The notes: generated by a model from the sequence alone, not told the origin. Shown: positions 1 to 8,689, counted from the stretch's first letter. The stretch: DNA of 38,145 bases from CBDBJK01 sp965206395 (GCA_965206395.1 CBDBJK010000021.1:1-38145); one strand, 5' to 3'. Translations and numbers: made by a program.

Positions 1-922
1 GTTACCCGCCTGGGTTTAGGGGGCGTAGCCTTGTCCGGCGCTCCGCCATCTACTAATCCAGCTGATACGACCTCGGAAGATCAGGCTACCACATTAGTCA
101 ATAGAAGCCTGGAAAAGGGCGTAAATTACTTCGATACCGCACCAATGTACGGTGTCGAAGAAAGCGAAAGGCGAATTGGCAAAGCACTTCAAGGGGTTCC
201 AAGGGTAGTTACGTGCTGTCCACCAAAGTCGGCAGGATTTTGGACTCCGGCGCTCGGTCTGGTTGGTCTTTCGATTTTCCCGACAGGGATTCAGAAAGTC
301 TTTTCGAGAGTCATTGAAGCGGCTTGGGCTGGAAAGCGTGGACATCCTCTACATTCATGACCCGGACGAACACTACAAACAAGCGATTACTCAGGCGTTT
401 CCGGTACTGATGGAGCTAAGAGCGCAGGGGATCGTTAAGGCCATAGGCGCGGGAATGAACCAGTGGCAGATGGAAGCGCAGTTTGCAAGAGAAGGCGACT
501 TCGATTGCTTCCTGCTAGCCGGACGCTATACGCTGCTGGATCAGTCGGGCTTGTCCGAGTTCCTGCCGCTGTGCGTAGAAAAGAACATAAGCGTAGTCGC
601 AGGCGGGCCTTATAACAGCGGTATTCTGGCCGCCGTCGAGTTGGGGACGGCGGCCACGTTCAACTATCAGCCATCGTCGCAAGAGATCGTACAGAAGGCT
701 CAGAGCATAAAGGCAGTGTGCGACCGTCACAACGTGCCATTGAAGGCGGCTGCATTGCAGTTCATTCTGGCTCACCCGGCCCTGGCTGCGGTAATTCCGA
801 GGGCACGCTCTATCGCGGAATTTGAAGAAAACGCGAAGATGATAGAATTCGCTATTCCTATCGACCTGTGGGCAGAATTGAAGCATGAGAAGCTGATTGC
901 CGAAGAAGCCCCAACGCCTTGA
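1..922 (+). pseudogene. Aldo/keto reductase (D-threo-aldose 1-dehydrogenase-like), 5' truncated, two frameshifts
   Basis: The gene enters from the left edge, so roughly the first 15 codons are missing. Three consecutive frames together give one aldo/keto reductase. Frame 1 (from 1) has RLGLGG and the NYFDTAPMYG motif with the catalytic Asp and Tyr. Frame 3 (about 204-290) has the SYVLSTKVGR motif with the catalytic Lys. Frame 2 (to 922) has LKRLGLESVDILYIHDPD, IGAGMNQW, LAGRYTLLDQ and GGPYNSGILA. These motifs are typical of the NAD(P)-dependent D-threo-aldose/L-fucose/pyridoxal 4-dehydrogenase group, which oxidises sugars to lactones. Each break is explained by one lost base in a short run: G4 to G3 near 203-205 and T5 to T4 near 272-275. 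The rest of the coding sequence is well conserved, so the lesions are recent or are consensus errors. The family is clear; whether it is a real pseudogene is not. Confidence 0.8.
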
Positions 923-1001
923 TGCCGATTGCCTGGTTGAATTCCTGGGCATTATCGAGCAATGGGCAAAGTCAAGAATCTGTGCATCGAAGGCCAACTT
1001 A

Positions 1002-1286
1002 ATGTTAACAGTCACGGAACAGGCCAAAGAGGAATTGGCGCGAATCGTGGAGTCACGAGGTCTAAAGGACGACAGGTATCTACGGCTAGCTACGCCTCCG
1101 CTCTGGGTTGGCGAAGGCGACTGGGGCATAGTAATTTCAGCTGAGGGGGCCAGCGATTATACAGTCGAGCATCAAGGACAGCCGATCTTGCTGATCGATA
1201 CCGCAGCAGCTGAGGCCATGTCAACCGCAATCCTGGATTTCAAGGACTCCCCCGAAGGCTCTAGATTCACTCTCGACGTGTATTAG
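1002..1286 (+). CDS. HesB/IscA-like small protein without cysteines
   Basis: A 94-residue protein resembling the HesB/IscA (A-type carrier) fold: an N-terminal helix LTVTEQAKEELARIVES, then alternating strands and DYTVEHQGQPILLIDTAAAEAM, which matches the usual segment before the cysteine loop. A-type Fe-S carriers bind iron-sulfur with one Cys in the middle and a C-terminal CGC. This protein has no cysteine at all and ends GSRFTLDVY. Binding a cluster in the usual way is therefore unlikely, and it belongs to the HesB-like side branch of unknown role. The ATG at 1002 is chosen because homology starts there; the frame is open upstream to 897 but looks non-coding. The ribosome-binding site is weak. 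Confidence 0.6.
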   Translation: MLTVTEQAKEELARIVESRGLKDDRYLRLATPPLWVGEGDWGIVISAEGASDYTVEHQGQPILLIDTAAAEAMSTAILDFKDSPEGSRFTLDVY

Positions 1287-1291
1287 CTCAC

Positions 1292-1444
1292 GTGAACACT
1301 ACGCCGTCTATACGAGTTTTCCTTGCCAACCTGAAGAAGCCAACGGCTGCGTCGCAAAAGTTGGCACAGGTTCTCAGAAACCTGTCGCGTCGGGTCGTCT
1401 TGCGGCAGAATTGCTGTGGGCATCCTGGCGAGCCGGGCTGTTGA
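1292..1444 (+). CDS. Cys-rich basic small ORF ending CCGHPGEPGC
   Basis: A 50-codon ORF read from GTG at 1292 to TGA at 1442-1444, six bases after the HesB-like gene stops. The body is basic and helix-prone (RVFLANLKKPT, QVLRNLSRRVVLRQN) and ends in NCCGHPGEPGC, three cysteines among glycines and prolines. From memory, similar short ORFs with a terminal CCGxxGxPGC motif occur in other Chloroflexota; I could not check this. The motif could bind metal or be a modified peptide tail. No clear Shine-Dalgarno sequence precedes the GTG, so it would need translational coupling to the upstream gene. It could be chance, but the compact C-terminal motif argues for a real gene. Confidence 0.45.
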   Translation: MNTTPSIRVFLANLKKPTAASQKLAQVLRNLSRRVVLRQNCCGHPGEPGC

Positions 1445-1577
1445 AAGTAAAGCGACCATCTAGTTTGATGGTTAGCTCGACTCACTTACAGATGCAGAAA
1501 CCTGTGTCACCGTCACCTCAGCAAGCGAGAACACAAATCTTCTAGCAATTGGCAGAATGGCATCATCCACCGGGTGA
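1445..1577. other. Intergenic stretch with a weak hairpin
   Basis: Between the small Cys-rich ORF and the promoter of the MmgE/PrpD gene I recognise no coding sequence. A short inverted repeat, ACCATC-TAGTTT-GATGGT at 1455-1472, could fold but has no T tract, so it is at best a weak terminator. Confidence 0.3.
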
Positions 1578-1606
1578 TTGACAACATCCGCAAGTCGTCA
1601 TATAGT
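1578..1606 (+). promoter_or_regulatory. Sigma-70-type promoter for the MmgE/PrpD gene
   Basis: A perfect -35 box TTGACA (1578-1583), a 17-base spacer and a -10 box TATAGT (1601-1606). Transcription would start near 1613, leaving a leader of about 84 bases before the TTG start at 1697. Confidence 0.7.
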
Positions 1607-1696
1607 CGATGGCATCCCAACTGAGTATCATCTGGGAAATATCGGATTCGTTCCGGTCGCGCATTAGCAGCTAGAAATAACGATGAGGAGGTAACC

Positions 1697-3073
1697 TTGC
1701 CTAAATATCTTGATGAGCTATCTGAATTTGTAGAGCAAACAAAGTACGAGGATTTTTCGCCAGAGGCTCTGGCGGCGGTAAAGGATGTGACTCTGGACAC
1801 CTTGGGTGTGATGGTCGCGGGCAGCGGGCAGTCTGAGAATGCGTCCCTGGGAAAGTTGGTGGCGGAGCGTTCCAACTCGGATAAGTCGACCATTTTTGGC
1901 CTTCGCCTCAAAGCGGAACCCATGATGGCAACATTGGTCAACGCCACGGCGGGCGTCTGCCTGGAAATGGACGAAGGCAACAACCTTGGCGGAGGACATC
2001 CTGCGATACATGTGATCCCTGGAGCCATAGCCGTAGCAGAGGAGATGGGCGCCAGTGGTCGCCAGTTAATCGAAAGCATTATCGTTGGCTACGAGGTAGG
2101 GTCACGTATTGGCGGTGCGGCGAAGCTGCGAAATGGCACTAACCTCGAGACTGGCAAACGCTGGGATGTTCACCCTCACGGCCCCTATGGCACCATAAGC
2201 ACAGCCGCAGCGGTGGCGAAGCTAAAAGGCTACTCGTCAAACCAGGTCACTGGCGCTATGAACCTGGCCGCCTCCATGAGTCCTGCCAACACCTGGACGC
2301 CCTGTTTTGAGGGAGCCACTGTCCGCAACCTGTTCTCCGGTCGCTCAGGACTACAGGGAATCCTGGCAGTCCATGTGTACGAGTGCGGCTACACCGGTCT
2401 GGAAGACGGCCCGACCGACATCCTAGGGTCAATTCTAGGAGAGCAGTTCGACAGAGAGGCTGTAGTCGAGGGATTGCAAGAAGGCGATTACCGCATCCAG
2501 AAGAACTACTTCAAGTTCCACGCGTGCTGCCGTATCAATCACCCGTCTCTGGATGCCGTGCTTGAGGCGTGCACCGGAGCAGAGTTCGCTTTGGACGATG
2601 TGGAAGTTGTTGAGATTAATACCCCCACCATAAATCCCGGCATGATGGGTGCGTATCCCGAAAACATGCTGTCCGCAAAGTTCAACGTTCCTTATGCCGT
2701 AGCGGCGGCCATCGTGAGGAATCGTACCGACGTGACATCCTTCTTTCCAGAGGCCATCAGTGACGGGCGCATACGAAACCTCGCAGGCAAGGTGAACATT
2801 CAGGTTAATCCTGAGGAGTCGGAGACTAGTGTGTACAGTACTCTGGCAACCGCGTTCATTCGCCTGAAAGATGGGCGCTCCCTGGAAGGGAACACTACTA
2901 TCGTACGTGGCGACTACGGCAACAGGGTTCTGAAAGAGGAGCTTGTAGACAAGTTCCATTTCTTGACCGACGAAATCATAGGCCCGAAACGTGCCGAGAG
3001 CATCGTGAATGCCGTTGACCGCCTGGAACAGATTGCAGACATTCGGGAACTGTGCGCGCTTTTCAACGACTAG
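1697..3073 (+). CDS. MmgE/PrpD family protein
   Basis: A 458-residue protein of the MmgE/PrpD family, which includes 2-methylcitrate dehydratase and cis-aconitate decarboxylase. These cytosolic enzymes act on tricarboxylic or related acids. The length fits the family (about 450). Family-like stretches include DTLGVMVAGSG, NATAGVCLEMDEGN, HPAIHVIPGAIAVAEE, HPHGPYGTISTAAAVAKL and the C-terminal AKFNVPYAVAAAIV. The start is TTG at 1697, with a strong GAGGAGGT at 1685-1692 four bases upstream. No methylcitrate synthase or methylisocitrate lyase is nearby, so a propionate-cycle role cannot be assumed. In Chloroflexota such proteins are often multicopy, so the substrate is open. Confidence 0.85.
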   Translation: MPKYLDELSEFVEQTKYEDFSPEALAAVKDVTLDTLGVMVAGSGQSENASLGKLVAERSNSDKSTIFGLRLKAEPMMATLVNATAGVCLEMDEGNNLGGGHPAIHVIPGAIAVAEEMGASGRQLIESIIVGYEVGSRIGGAAKLRNGTNLETGKRWDVHPHGPYGTISTAAAVAKLKGYSSNQVTGAMNLAASMSPANTWTPCFEGATVRNLFSGRSGLQGILAVHVYECGYTGLEDGPTDILGSILGEQFDREAVVEGLQEGDYRIQKNYFKFHACCRINHPSLDAVLEACTGAEFALDDVEVVEINTPTINPGMMGAYPENMLSAKFNVPYAVAAAIVRNRTDVTSFFPEAISDGRIRNLAGKVNIQVNPEESETSVYSTLATAFIRLKDGRSLEGNTTIVRGDYGNRVLKEELVDKFHFLTDEIIGPKRAESIVNAVDRLEQIADIRELCALFND

Positions 3074-3097
3074 CAAGTCTTGTAAGCGAAACCTAAA

Positions 3098-3133
3098 ACG
3101 AGCACCTGTGGGGTTAGCCTCACAGGTGCTCGT
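3098..3133. terminator. Bidirectional hairpin terminator between convergent genes
   Basis: A perfect 13-bp inverted repeat (ACGAGCACCTGTG at 3098-3110, CACAGGTGCTCGT at 3121-3133) around a 10-base loop. It sits between the MmgE/PrpD stop (3073) and the convergent penicillin acylase stop (3201). An A-rich stretch precedes the stem on the left, which is a T-rich tail for the minus-strand transcript. The plus-strand tail is only weakly T-rich. Confidence 0.7.
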
Positions 3134-3200
3134 CGTCATTGGGCGAAACAGGTAATTTCTATCACCGGATGCCTTGCAGATGACATCTCTATCTCGACGG

Positions 3201-5528
3201 CTACGGTTCCAGAGTCTGTTCTGCCTCGGCCTCTATGCTGCTCCAGTCCCACGTCAGAGGGCGATAGCGTACTGCAAGGTAGTCTTCCAGCAAGTCGTTG
3301 TAGTGGGGGCTGCCAACGTGCCCCGACTGGCCCGGTGGCACAATAAACAGCGATTTGTTGAAATCTGACAGGTCAATTATCTGTCGGTAGGTCACGATGC
3401 TGGTGTTGTTGAATGAAGCGCCTCCGGGATGCCCTCCCGCGTTTACAGTATCCCCAGAGCCGCCAGCAGGAAAAGTTCCTGCGTTAAGCAGCGATGCAGC
3501 GGGGTCTTCGCGCCCAATCCCATGTCTGAAGTTTATCGCGTGCAAGCCACCCCACGTCCACCTGGACGTATCCTCGCCAAACTTCTCTTTCAGATGCAGC
3601 CCTGCGGCGTCCAGCGCTTCCGCCAGCGGCACGTCCCAGGTGTCGAACGGGAGGGATTCGTGCGCCAGCAGTTCTCTGTCGTCTGTCTGTATCATCCCAA
3701 GGACAGCGGTCATGAAGGTACGAAGGGTAGCTTCCGAGGGCTTGGGATCAACCATCCCCTCACGCAGACGGCCTAGAGTAGCATCGTAGAGCTTCCACAC
3801 GAGCGTCTCATAGACCGCGCCACCTTGAGCGTCGGCGTCATGGTTCCCATCCCAAGCGGCAAGGATTTCCCTGGCCTGACGACCTGCCTCGGTTGATGGC
3901 TCTATGGACGCAACGCGTTTAGCCATTCGGTGACCGGGTATGTTGTATCTGTCAGCCTGCATCTGGCTGAACTTGCCGATATCCAGAGGCTTCCATTCCT
4001 TCAGCATATGAGCAACCCGTTGGCCTCTGCTTGGGCTTCCGGCAGGGGCGATATAGTGGGGAAAATCGTACGAAACGATGAGATTGTTGGAATTGTTGGA
4101 GAAGTGGTTCGGTGGATTGACCACCCTTGGCATCTCATCAAAGGGAACCTCACCTTCCCACTCATGAGCACCTGTCCAACCCGGCACTGGCACGTGGGCC
4201 GGACCACCGCGCCGAATTGGAAGCTGACCTGTGAGCATGTAGCCGATATTGCCGGTTGCGTCTGCCATAACCTTGTTGGTATGGGTAGTCCATTCTCTGT
4301 GCGCTTCCATCAACTCATGCACGGTCGTGGCTGAATGCATTGCCACGAAGGTGCTAAAAGTTTGCCTTGCTTCGTTTCCCATCCACTTCAAGGCTACGGC
4401 TGGCTCCTGACTAGCCGGGCCGCCCGAAACAATGGGGCCATGATGGGTCTCCAGAACTTTCTCCACGACTGGTTCAGACCGGCCTTTCACTCTGATTTCT
4501 TCGACGTGTACCGTGGCATCCCGCCATTCCCCTTGATGCAGGTACTGAGGAGCGTCGCCGTCGCGTATTTCCTCGAGGAAGAGGTCCTGAGCGTCAGCGC
4601 CCGCCGTAGACATGCCCCAGGCCACCTTTCCGTTATGGCCGTAGTAAGTAACGCCAGGAACACCCGGCATTGAGGCCCCGATAAAGGAGAACTCTGGCCC
4701 TTCGATGTGATTGACATGCCAGAAGGAAGGCACGCCGATAGCCAGATGAGGGTCGCCCGCCAGTAATGGATAGCCAGAGTCTGTCAGCGTGCCATCTGCC
4801 ACCCAGCTATTGGAACCGTTCAACTCCGACATACCGGACTGAGCATGGGCGCCCTCATATAGCTTTAGCAATTCGTCCATGGGCCTCTTGCCAGCCGGTT
4901 CTCCAGAAGGAACCATAGTAGGCGCATCTTCAGGGTAGTAAGGAAACAACTTTGAGAAGAGCTTTGGCCCCAAAGCCTTCAGCACCTGATAGCGCCCTAG
5001 CTTGACCTGACCGTTCATGGATTGGGAGTAGGCGATGAGCTTCCAGCGACCTGTAACGTCTGTTGGCTCCCATTTCGCTGGCTCATAGCCAAGGATTTCG
5101 AACTCAATGGGCAGCGGAAATCCTATATCCAGGAATGCGTTGACTCCGGCTGTATATGCCTCCACGACCTCTCGGCCTTCCTTCTCTACGTGGGGCCACT
5201 CTAGCCGTGCGGCGCGCATAACGCCAACCCTACGATATAGTCTGTCGGGGCCAAGGCCGCCTTCGCCAACTATCTCCGCAAGCGTCCCATGAAAGAAACG
5301 CCGGACGCGCTCCATTCCCCACAGGCGTTCTTGGGCATGGACGAAACCTTGAGAGAACCAAACGTCGTGAGTAGACGTGACCTTCACGTGGGGAACGTCG
5401 TGACGATCCCTAATTATCTTGATAGGCCCATCCAAACCTTTCACTGTTAGCTTCCCTTCCATAGGAGGCACTCGTTTGGGCGCTTCTTCACGGAGGAATT
5501 CCAGAGTGGGTGTAGTTTGGGTGCTCAT
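3201..5528 (-). CDS. Penicillin acylase family N-terminal nucleophile amidohydrolase
   Basis: A 775-residue member of peptidase family S45 (penicillin G, cephalosporin, AHL and aculeacin acylases), which hydrolyses acyl-amide bonds after self-cleavage into alpha and beta chains. The N-terminal domain has IKIIRDRHDVPHVKV and the conserved FSQGFVHAQERLWGMERVRR (residues 59-78). The processing site is ELNGSNSWVADG: cleavage before Ser239 would expose the catalytic Ser of the beta chain, followed by the family's Asn-x-Trp. The C-terminus has GHNGKVAWGMSTAGAD and LFIVPPGQSGHVGSPHY. The ATG at 5526-5528 is preferred over an upstream in-frame ATG because AAAGGAGAA lies just before it. No signal peptide is evident, although many homologues are periplasmic. 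The true acyl substrate cannot be told from sequence. Confidence 0.9.
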   Translation of the reverse strand: MSTQTTPTLEFLREEAPKRVPPMEGKLTVKGLDGPIKIIRDRHDVPHVKVTSTHDVWFSQGFVHAQERLWGMERVRRFFHGTLAEIVGEGGLGPDRLYRRVGVMRAARLEWPHVEKEGREVVEAYTAGVNAFLDIGFPLPIEFEILGYEPAKWEPTDVTGRWKLIAYSQSMNGQVKLGRYQVLKALGPKLFSKLFPYYPEDAPTMVPSGEPAGKRPMDELLKLYEGAHAQSGMSELNGSNSWVADGTLTDSGYPLLAGDPHLAIGVPSFWHVNHIEGPEFSFIGASMPGVPGVTYYGHNGKVAWGMSTAGADAQDLFLEEIRDGDAPQYLHQGEWRDATVHVEEIRVKGRSEPVVEKVLETHHGPIVSGGPASQEPAVALKWMGNEARQTFSTFVAMHSATTVHELMEAHREWTTHTNKVMADATGNIGYMLTGQLPIRRGGPAHVPVPGWTGAHEWEGEVPFDEMPRVVNPPNHFSNNSNNLIVSYDFPHYIAPAGSPSRGQRVAHMLKEWKPLDIGKFSQMQADRYNIPGHRMAKRVASIEPSTEAGRQAREILAAWDGNHDADAQGGAVYETLVWKLYDATLGRLREGMVDPKPSEATLRTFMTAVLGMIQTDDRELLAHESLPFDTWDVPLAEALDAAGLHLKEKFGEDTSRWTWGGLHAINFRHGIGREDPAASLLNAGTFPAGGSGDTVNAGGHPGGASFNNTSIVTYRQIIDLSDFNKSLFIVPPGQSGHVGSPHYNDLLEDYLAVRYRPLTWDWSSIEAEAEQTLEP

Positions 5529-5565
5529 GTGATTCTCCTTTTTGCCAGTCATTCAGATCGGGGGT

Positions 5566-5571
5566 ATTGTA
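5566..5571 (-). promoter_or_regulatory. Candidate extended -10 for the penicillin acylase gene
   Basis: Read on the minus strand, TGCTACAAT gives an extended -10 (TG-C-TACAAT) about 40 bases upstream of the ATG. The region 17 bases further up (TAGTCC) is a poor -35, so it relies on the extended element. The same TGCTAYANT pattern precedes several other genes in the window. Confidence 0.45.
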
Positions 5572-5628
5572 GCATCAAGGGCTTTACGGGACTACTGGCC
5601 TTGCGGTCTTACCCAGACGGAGGGGCGA

Positions 5629-5657
5629 TTGACAGGGCACAGCCTGTTCAGTATCTT
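5629..5657 (+). promoter_or_regulatory. Sigma-70-type promoter for the CocE-like gene
   Basis: TTGACA (5629-5634), a 17-base spacer and TATCTT (5652-5657). The start at 5719 has AAGGAG about 10 bases upstream, so the leader would be about 55 bases. Confidence 0.65.
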
Positions 5658-5718
5658 TGAGTCTGCTCACCACACAGATGGAATTTTGCCGCAACATTTC
5701 TGACAAGGAGTCCCTCAA

Positions 5719-7416
5719 ATGACACGCAGCGCCTTCTTACCCGCCGGTGTAGAGGTTAAATACGATGTAAAAGCGCCCATGAGGGATGGCGTCGAGCTAT
5801 CCGCTGACATCTACTTCCCAAGAGACATTCCAGGCCCTTTTCCGGTCGTCTTGTCCCGCACGCCCTATGACAACATGTCTGAAGCCGCCATAGACAACGG
5901 GGCCTTCTTCGCCCAGCATGGCTACGTCTTTATGGCCCAGGATGCCAGGGGCCGCAACGATTCCGATGGAGAGTTTCATCCCTGGGTCAACGAGTTCAAC
6001 GACGGGCACGATACAGTCGAGTGGATAGGAGCGCAGCCCTGGTGCGACGGGAATGTGGGCATGGCCGGAGGCTCTTACGGGGGAAGTGTGCAGCTACAAG
6101 CCGCGGTTAGAGGCAGCAAGTACCTGAAGGCTATCGTCCCTCGCGTCATCGGAAGCAACCTCCATGAAGCGCCACATTATCAGGACGGGGCCTTTCAACT
6201 AGGCTGGGCCGCTACCTGGTCGTATCGCAACCACGGGCGCACCAGGCAGCTTATAGACCACTTCAACTGGAACGAGGTCTTCAGCAGCCTGCCGCTCAAA
6301 GACCTGGACAAGAGCGGCGGCAAAGACATCGCCTACTTCAAGGAATGGGTAGCCCATCCTGACTATGACGACTTCTGGAAGGCGCTCTCTATCGAGGAGA
6401 GGTACCAGGATATCAAGATTCCCGTATTTCACATTGGCGGCTAGTACGATTTCTTCGCCGAGGGCACGCTCCTCAATTTCGCTGGCATACGAGATACCGG
6501 AGGCTCCGAGCAAGCGCGTCGTCATCAGAAGGCCGTCATGGGGCCGTGGGTTCACTCTGCCAGCACCATGTCCCACGCGGGAGAGGTCGATTTCGGCAAA
6601 GACTCCATCCTCGACCTGAGATCGCTCGAACTGAAGTGGTTTGACCGGTGGCTGAAGGGCATAGACAACGGATTCGACAATGAAGCCCCACTCCGCATTT
6701 TCGTCATGGGGGTCAACCAGTGGCGCGACGAGCACGAATGGCCTCTGGCACGCACACAGTTCACGCCTTACTACTTTCACAGCAACGGTTCCGCCAACTC
6801 TTTACTTGGAGACGGTGTTCTCTCGACCCAACCTCCAGATGATGAGTCAACCGACCAATACGTTTACAACCCAGCCTTCCCCGTCCCTACGCGGGGTGGA
6901 TGCAATTGCTGCAGTCCCGAGCTTGTGCCCTGGGGTGCTTACGACCAGCAGGATGTAGAGTTTCGCAACGATGTGCTTGTCTACACTTCGAAGCCGCTAG
7001 CTGAAGACCTGGAAGTGACTGGGCCTGTGATTGTCAAGCTCCACGCCAGCACGGACGCCCGCGACACCGACTTCACGGCAAAGCTTGTGGATGTGCACCC
7101 CGATGGCTATCCCATCAATCTATGTGACGGGATTATCCGAGGGCGCTACAGGGAATCGAGAGAACAGCAGAAGCTCTTGAATCAGGGAGAAGTGTACGAG
7201 TTCACCATCAATCTGTGGCCTACCAGCAATGTGTTTTTGAAAGGCCATAAAATACGAGTAGACATATCGAGCAGCAATTTCCCTCGATTTGATCGCAACC
7301 CCAACACAGGCCACAAATTCGGCGAAGACGCTGAAATGCAGGTGGCTCATCAAACGATTCATCATGACAGACTGCGCGCCTCCCACATCATCTTGCCTGT
7401 CATTCCGGGTAAATAG
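5719..7416 (+). pseudogene. CocE/NonD family hydrolase interrupted by an in-frame amber codon
   Basis: One reading frame of 566 codons encodes a CocE/NonD (X-Pro dipeptidyl-peptidase-like, family S15) hydrolase, but codon 242 (6442-6444) is TAG. The N-terminal part has MRDGVELSADIYFP and the nucleophile elbow GMAGGSYGGS with Ser119. The interrupted motif is HIGG-stop-YDFF; the family normally reads GGWYD, so TGG to TAG at a conserved Trp is the simplest explanation. Reading resumes at once with YDFFAEGTLLNF, GPWVHSAS and the C-terminal jelly-roll (VTGPVIVKLHASTDARDTDF, GHKIRVDISSSNFPRFDRN). The enzyme would cleave ester or amide bonds. An ATG at 6538 is unlikely to give a functional protein. 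Everything else is intact, so the lesion is recent, a base-call error, or read through by a suppressor. Confidence 0.85.
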
Positions 7417-7472
7417 GTTGAACGGCTGTATTCTTGGTAGGCTGTGAGCGAATACTAAGGTGGACCCCATTA

Positions 7473-8408
7473 TTAAGACAGCACGAGGGCTAAATTAAGA
7501 GAGTCTCCCACCCCTGCGCTAGGTTTCACCAAGCCCGATGGCAGCCCTGCTTCTTCAGCTGCTGCTCCCCTTTCTTCCTGGCCATGTTGGTACACCTCTG
7601 CTGGGGTCCGGTAGCCCAAAGCCTGGTGAGGCCTCTGCCGGTTGTAGAACTCCAGGTAGGCATTGATCCCAGTTCGGGCCTCGGCGACGGTCTGGTAAGC
7701 TTTCAGATACACCTCCTCGTACTTGATGCTCCGCCACAGCCGCTCCACGAAGATGTTGTCCAGGTACCTACCCTTACCATCCATGCTGACCTGGACCCTC
7801 TGCTCCTGCAACGTCTGGGTAAAGGCCTCACTGGTGAACTGACTCCCCTGGTCGGTGTTGAATATCTCCGGTCGTCCCTTACCCAGGGCTTCCTCCAACG
7901 CCGCCACGCAGAAGCTGGTGTCCATGGTGTTGGAGAGCTTCCAGGCCAGCACGTGCCGGCTGTGCCAGTCCATGATGGCCACCAGGTACAGGAAGCCCTT
8001 CGCCATGGGGATGTAGGTGATGTCCGCGGCCCAGACCTGGTCGACCCGATTAACCTCCACTCCCTTCAGCAGATAGGGAAAGATCCGGTGTCCCGGCGCT
8101 GGTTTGCTGGTGTTGGGACGCCGGTAGATGGCTTCCAGACCCATCAACCGCATCAGCCTTCGAACCCTTTTTCGGCTCACCAGATAGCCCTGTTGCAGCA
8201 GCCAGGCCTTCATCTTCCTGGAGCCGTAGAAGGGGGTCTTCAAATACTGACGGTCCATCAGGGCCATCAACTCCAGGTCTTCTGCCCTGGTCGGTACCGG
8301 CCGGTAGTACACCGAGGCCCGGCTGACGTCCAGCAGGATACATTGACGCACCAAAGACAGCTGCTGGTGGTCTCGGTCTATCATGGCTCGCCGTATGCTG
8401 CGACTCAT
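7473..8408 (-). CDS. IS3-family transposase OrfB (DDE catalytic subunit)
   Basis: A 311-residue rve-type integrase. An N-terminal HTH_21-like region (YGSRKMKAWLLQQGYLVSRK, residues 61-80) precedes the catalytic core. The triad is visible: Asp129 in WAADITY, Asp186 in NTDQGSQFTS and Glu222 in FVERLWRSIKYEEVY, with 35 residues between the last two as expected for DD(35)E. The C-terminus RPHQALGYRTPAEVY is typical. The start ATG overlaps the OrfA stop as ATGA. The stop codon lies inside the left terminal inverted repeat, common for compact IS3 elements. The reading frame is intact, so it could be active if translated. Confidence 0.92.
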   Translation of the reverse strand: MSRSIRRAMIDRDHQQLSLVRQCILLDVSRASVYYRPVPTRAEDLELMALMDRQYLKTPFYGSRKMKAWLLQQGYLVSRKRVRRLMRLMGLEAIYRRPNTSKPAPGHRIFPYLLKGVEVNRVDQVWAADITYIPMAKGFLYLVAIMDWHSRHVLAWKLSNTMDTSFCVAALEEALGKGRPEIFNTDQGSQFTSEAFTQTLQEQRVQVSMDGKGRYLDNIFVERLWRSIKYEEVYLKAYQTVAEARTGINAYLEFYNRQRPHQALGYRTPAEVYQHGQEERGAAAEEAGLPSGLVKPSAGVGDSLNLALVLS

Positions 8409-8689
8409 AGACCGGACCTTTCCGACAAAAAATCGCGTTCCACCTTCAGCTGGCCGATGTGCCGGTAGAGGTGGTTAATCTGAGCTTCCTTGGCTTTCTC
8501 CTGGGATTTCTGATTGGTGGCAAATAGCTCCGGGGCTCCTTCCACCAGGGCCCTTTTCCAGGCGTGAATCTGACTGGGATGGACCTCAAATCGGCTGGCC
8601 AGCTGGGCGATGGTCCCTTCCCCCGCAAGGGCGGCCAGGGCCACCTTGGCCTTGAACGCCGGACTGTGCTTATTCCTCGTCTGCTTCAT
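8405..8689 (-). CDS. IS3-family transposase OrfA (DNA-binding subunit)
   Basis: A 94-residue HTH_Tnp_1 protein: HSPAFKAKVALAALAGEGTI, then the helix-turn-helix ASRFEVHPSQIHAWKRALVE, then a leucine-zipper-like tail HLYRHIGQLKVERDFL. The ATG at 8687-8689 is chosen over an in-frame GTG 15 bases upstream because AAGGAG precedes it by six bases. The heptamer T TTT TTG (plus-strand 8426-8432) is in the correct phase for -1 slippage into the OrfB frame, and no stop lies between. An OrfAB fusion as well as two separate proteins is therefore possible. Confidence 0.9.
   Translation of the reverse strand: MKQTRNKHSPAFKAKVALAALAGEGTIAQLASRFEVHPSQIHAWKRALVEGAPELFATNQKSQEKAKEAQINHLYRHIGQLKVERDFLSERSGL

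Noticed and set aside
515..1129. Minus-strand ORF of 204 codons overlapping the aldo/keto reductase
   Set aside because: The plus strand carries clear reductase motifs and the HesB-like start; the minus translation has no recognisable features.
7584..8468. Plus-strand ORF of 294 codons across the transposase genes
   Set aside because: It is antisense to OrfB, which has a complete DDE triad and a start overlapping OrfA.
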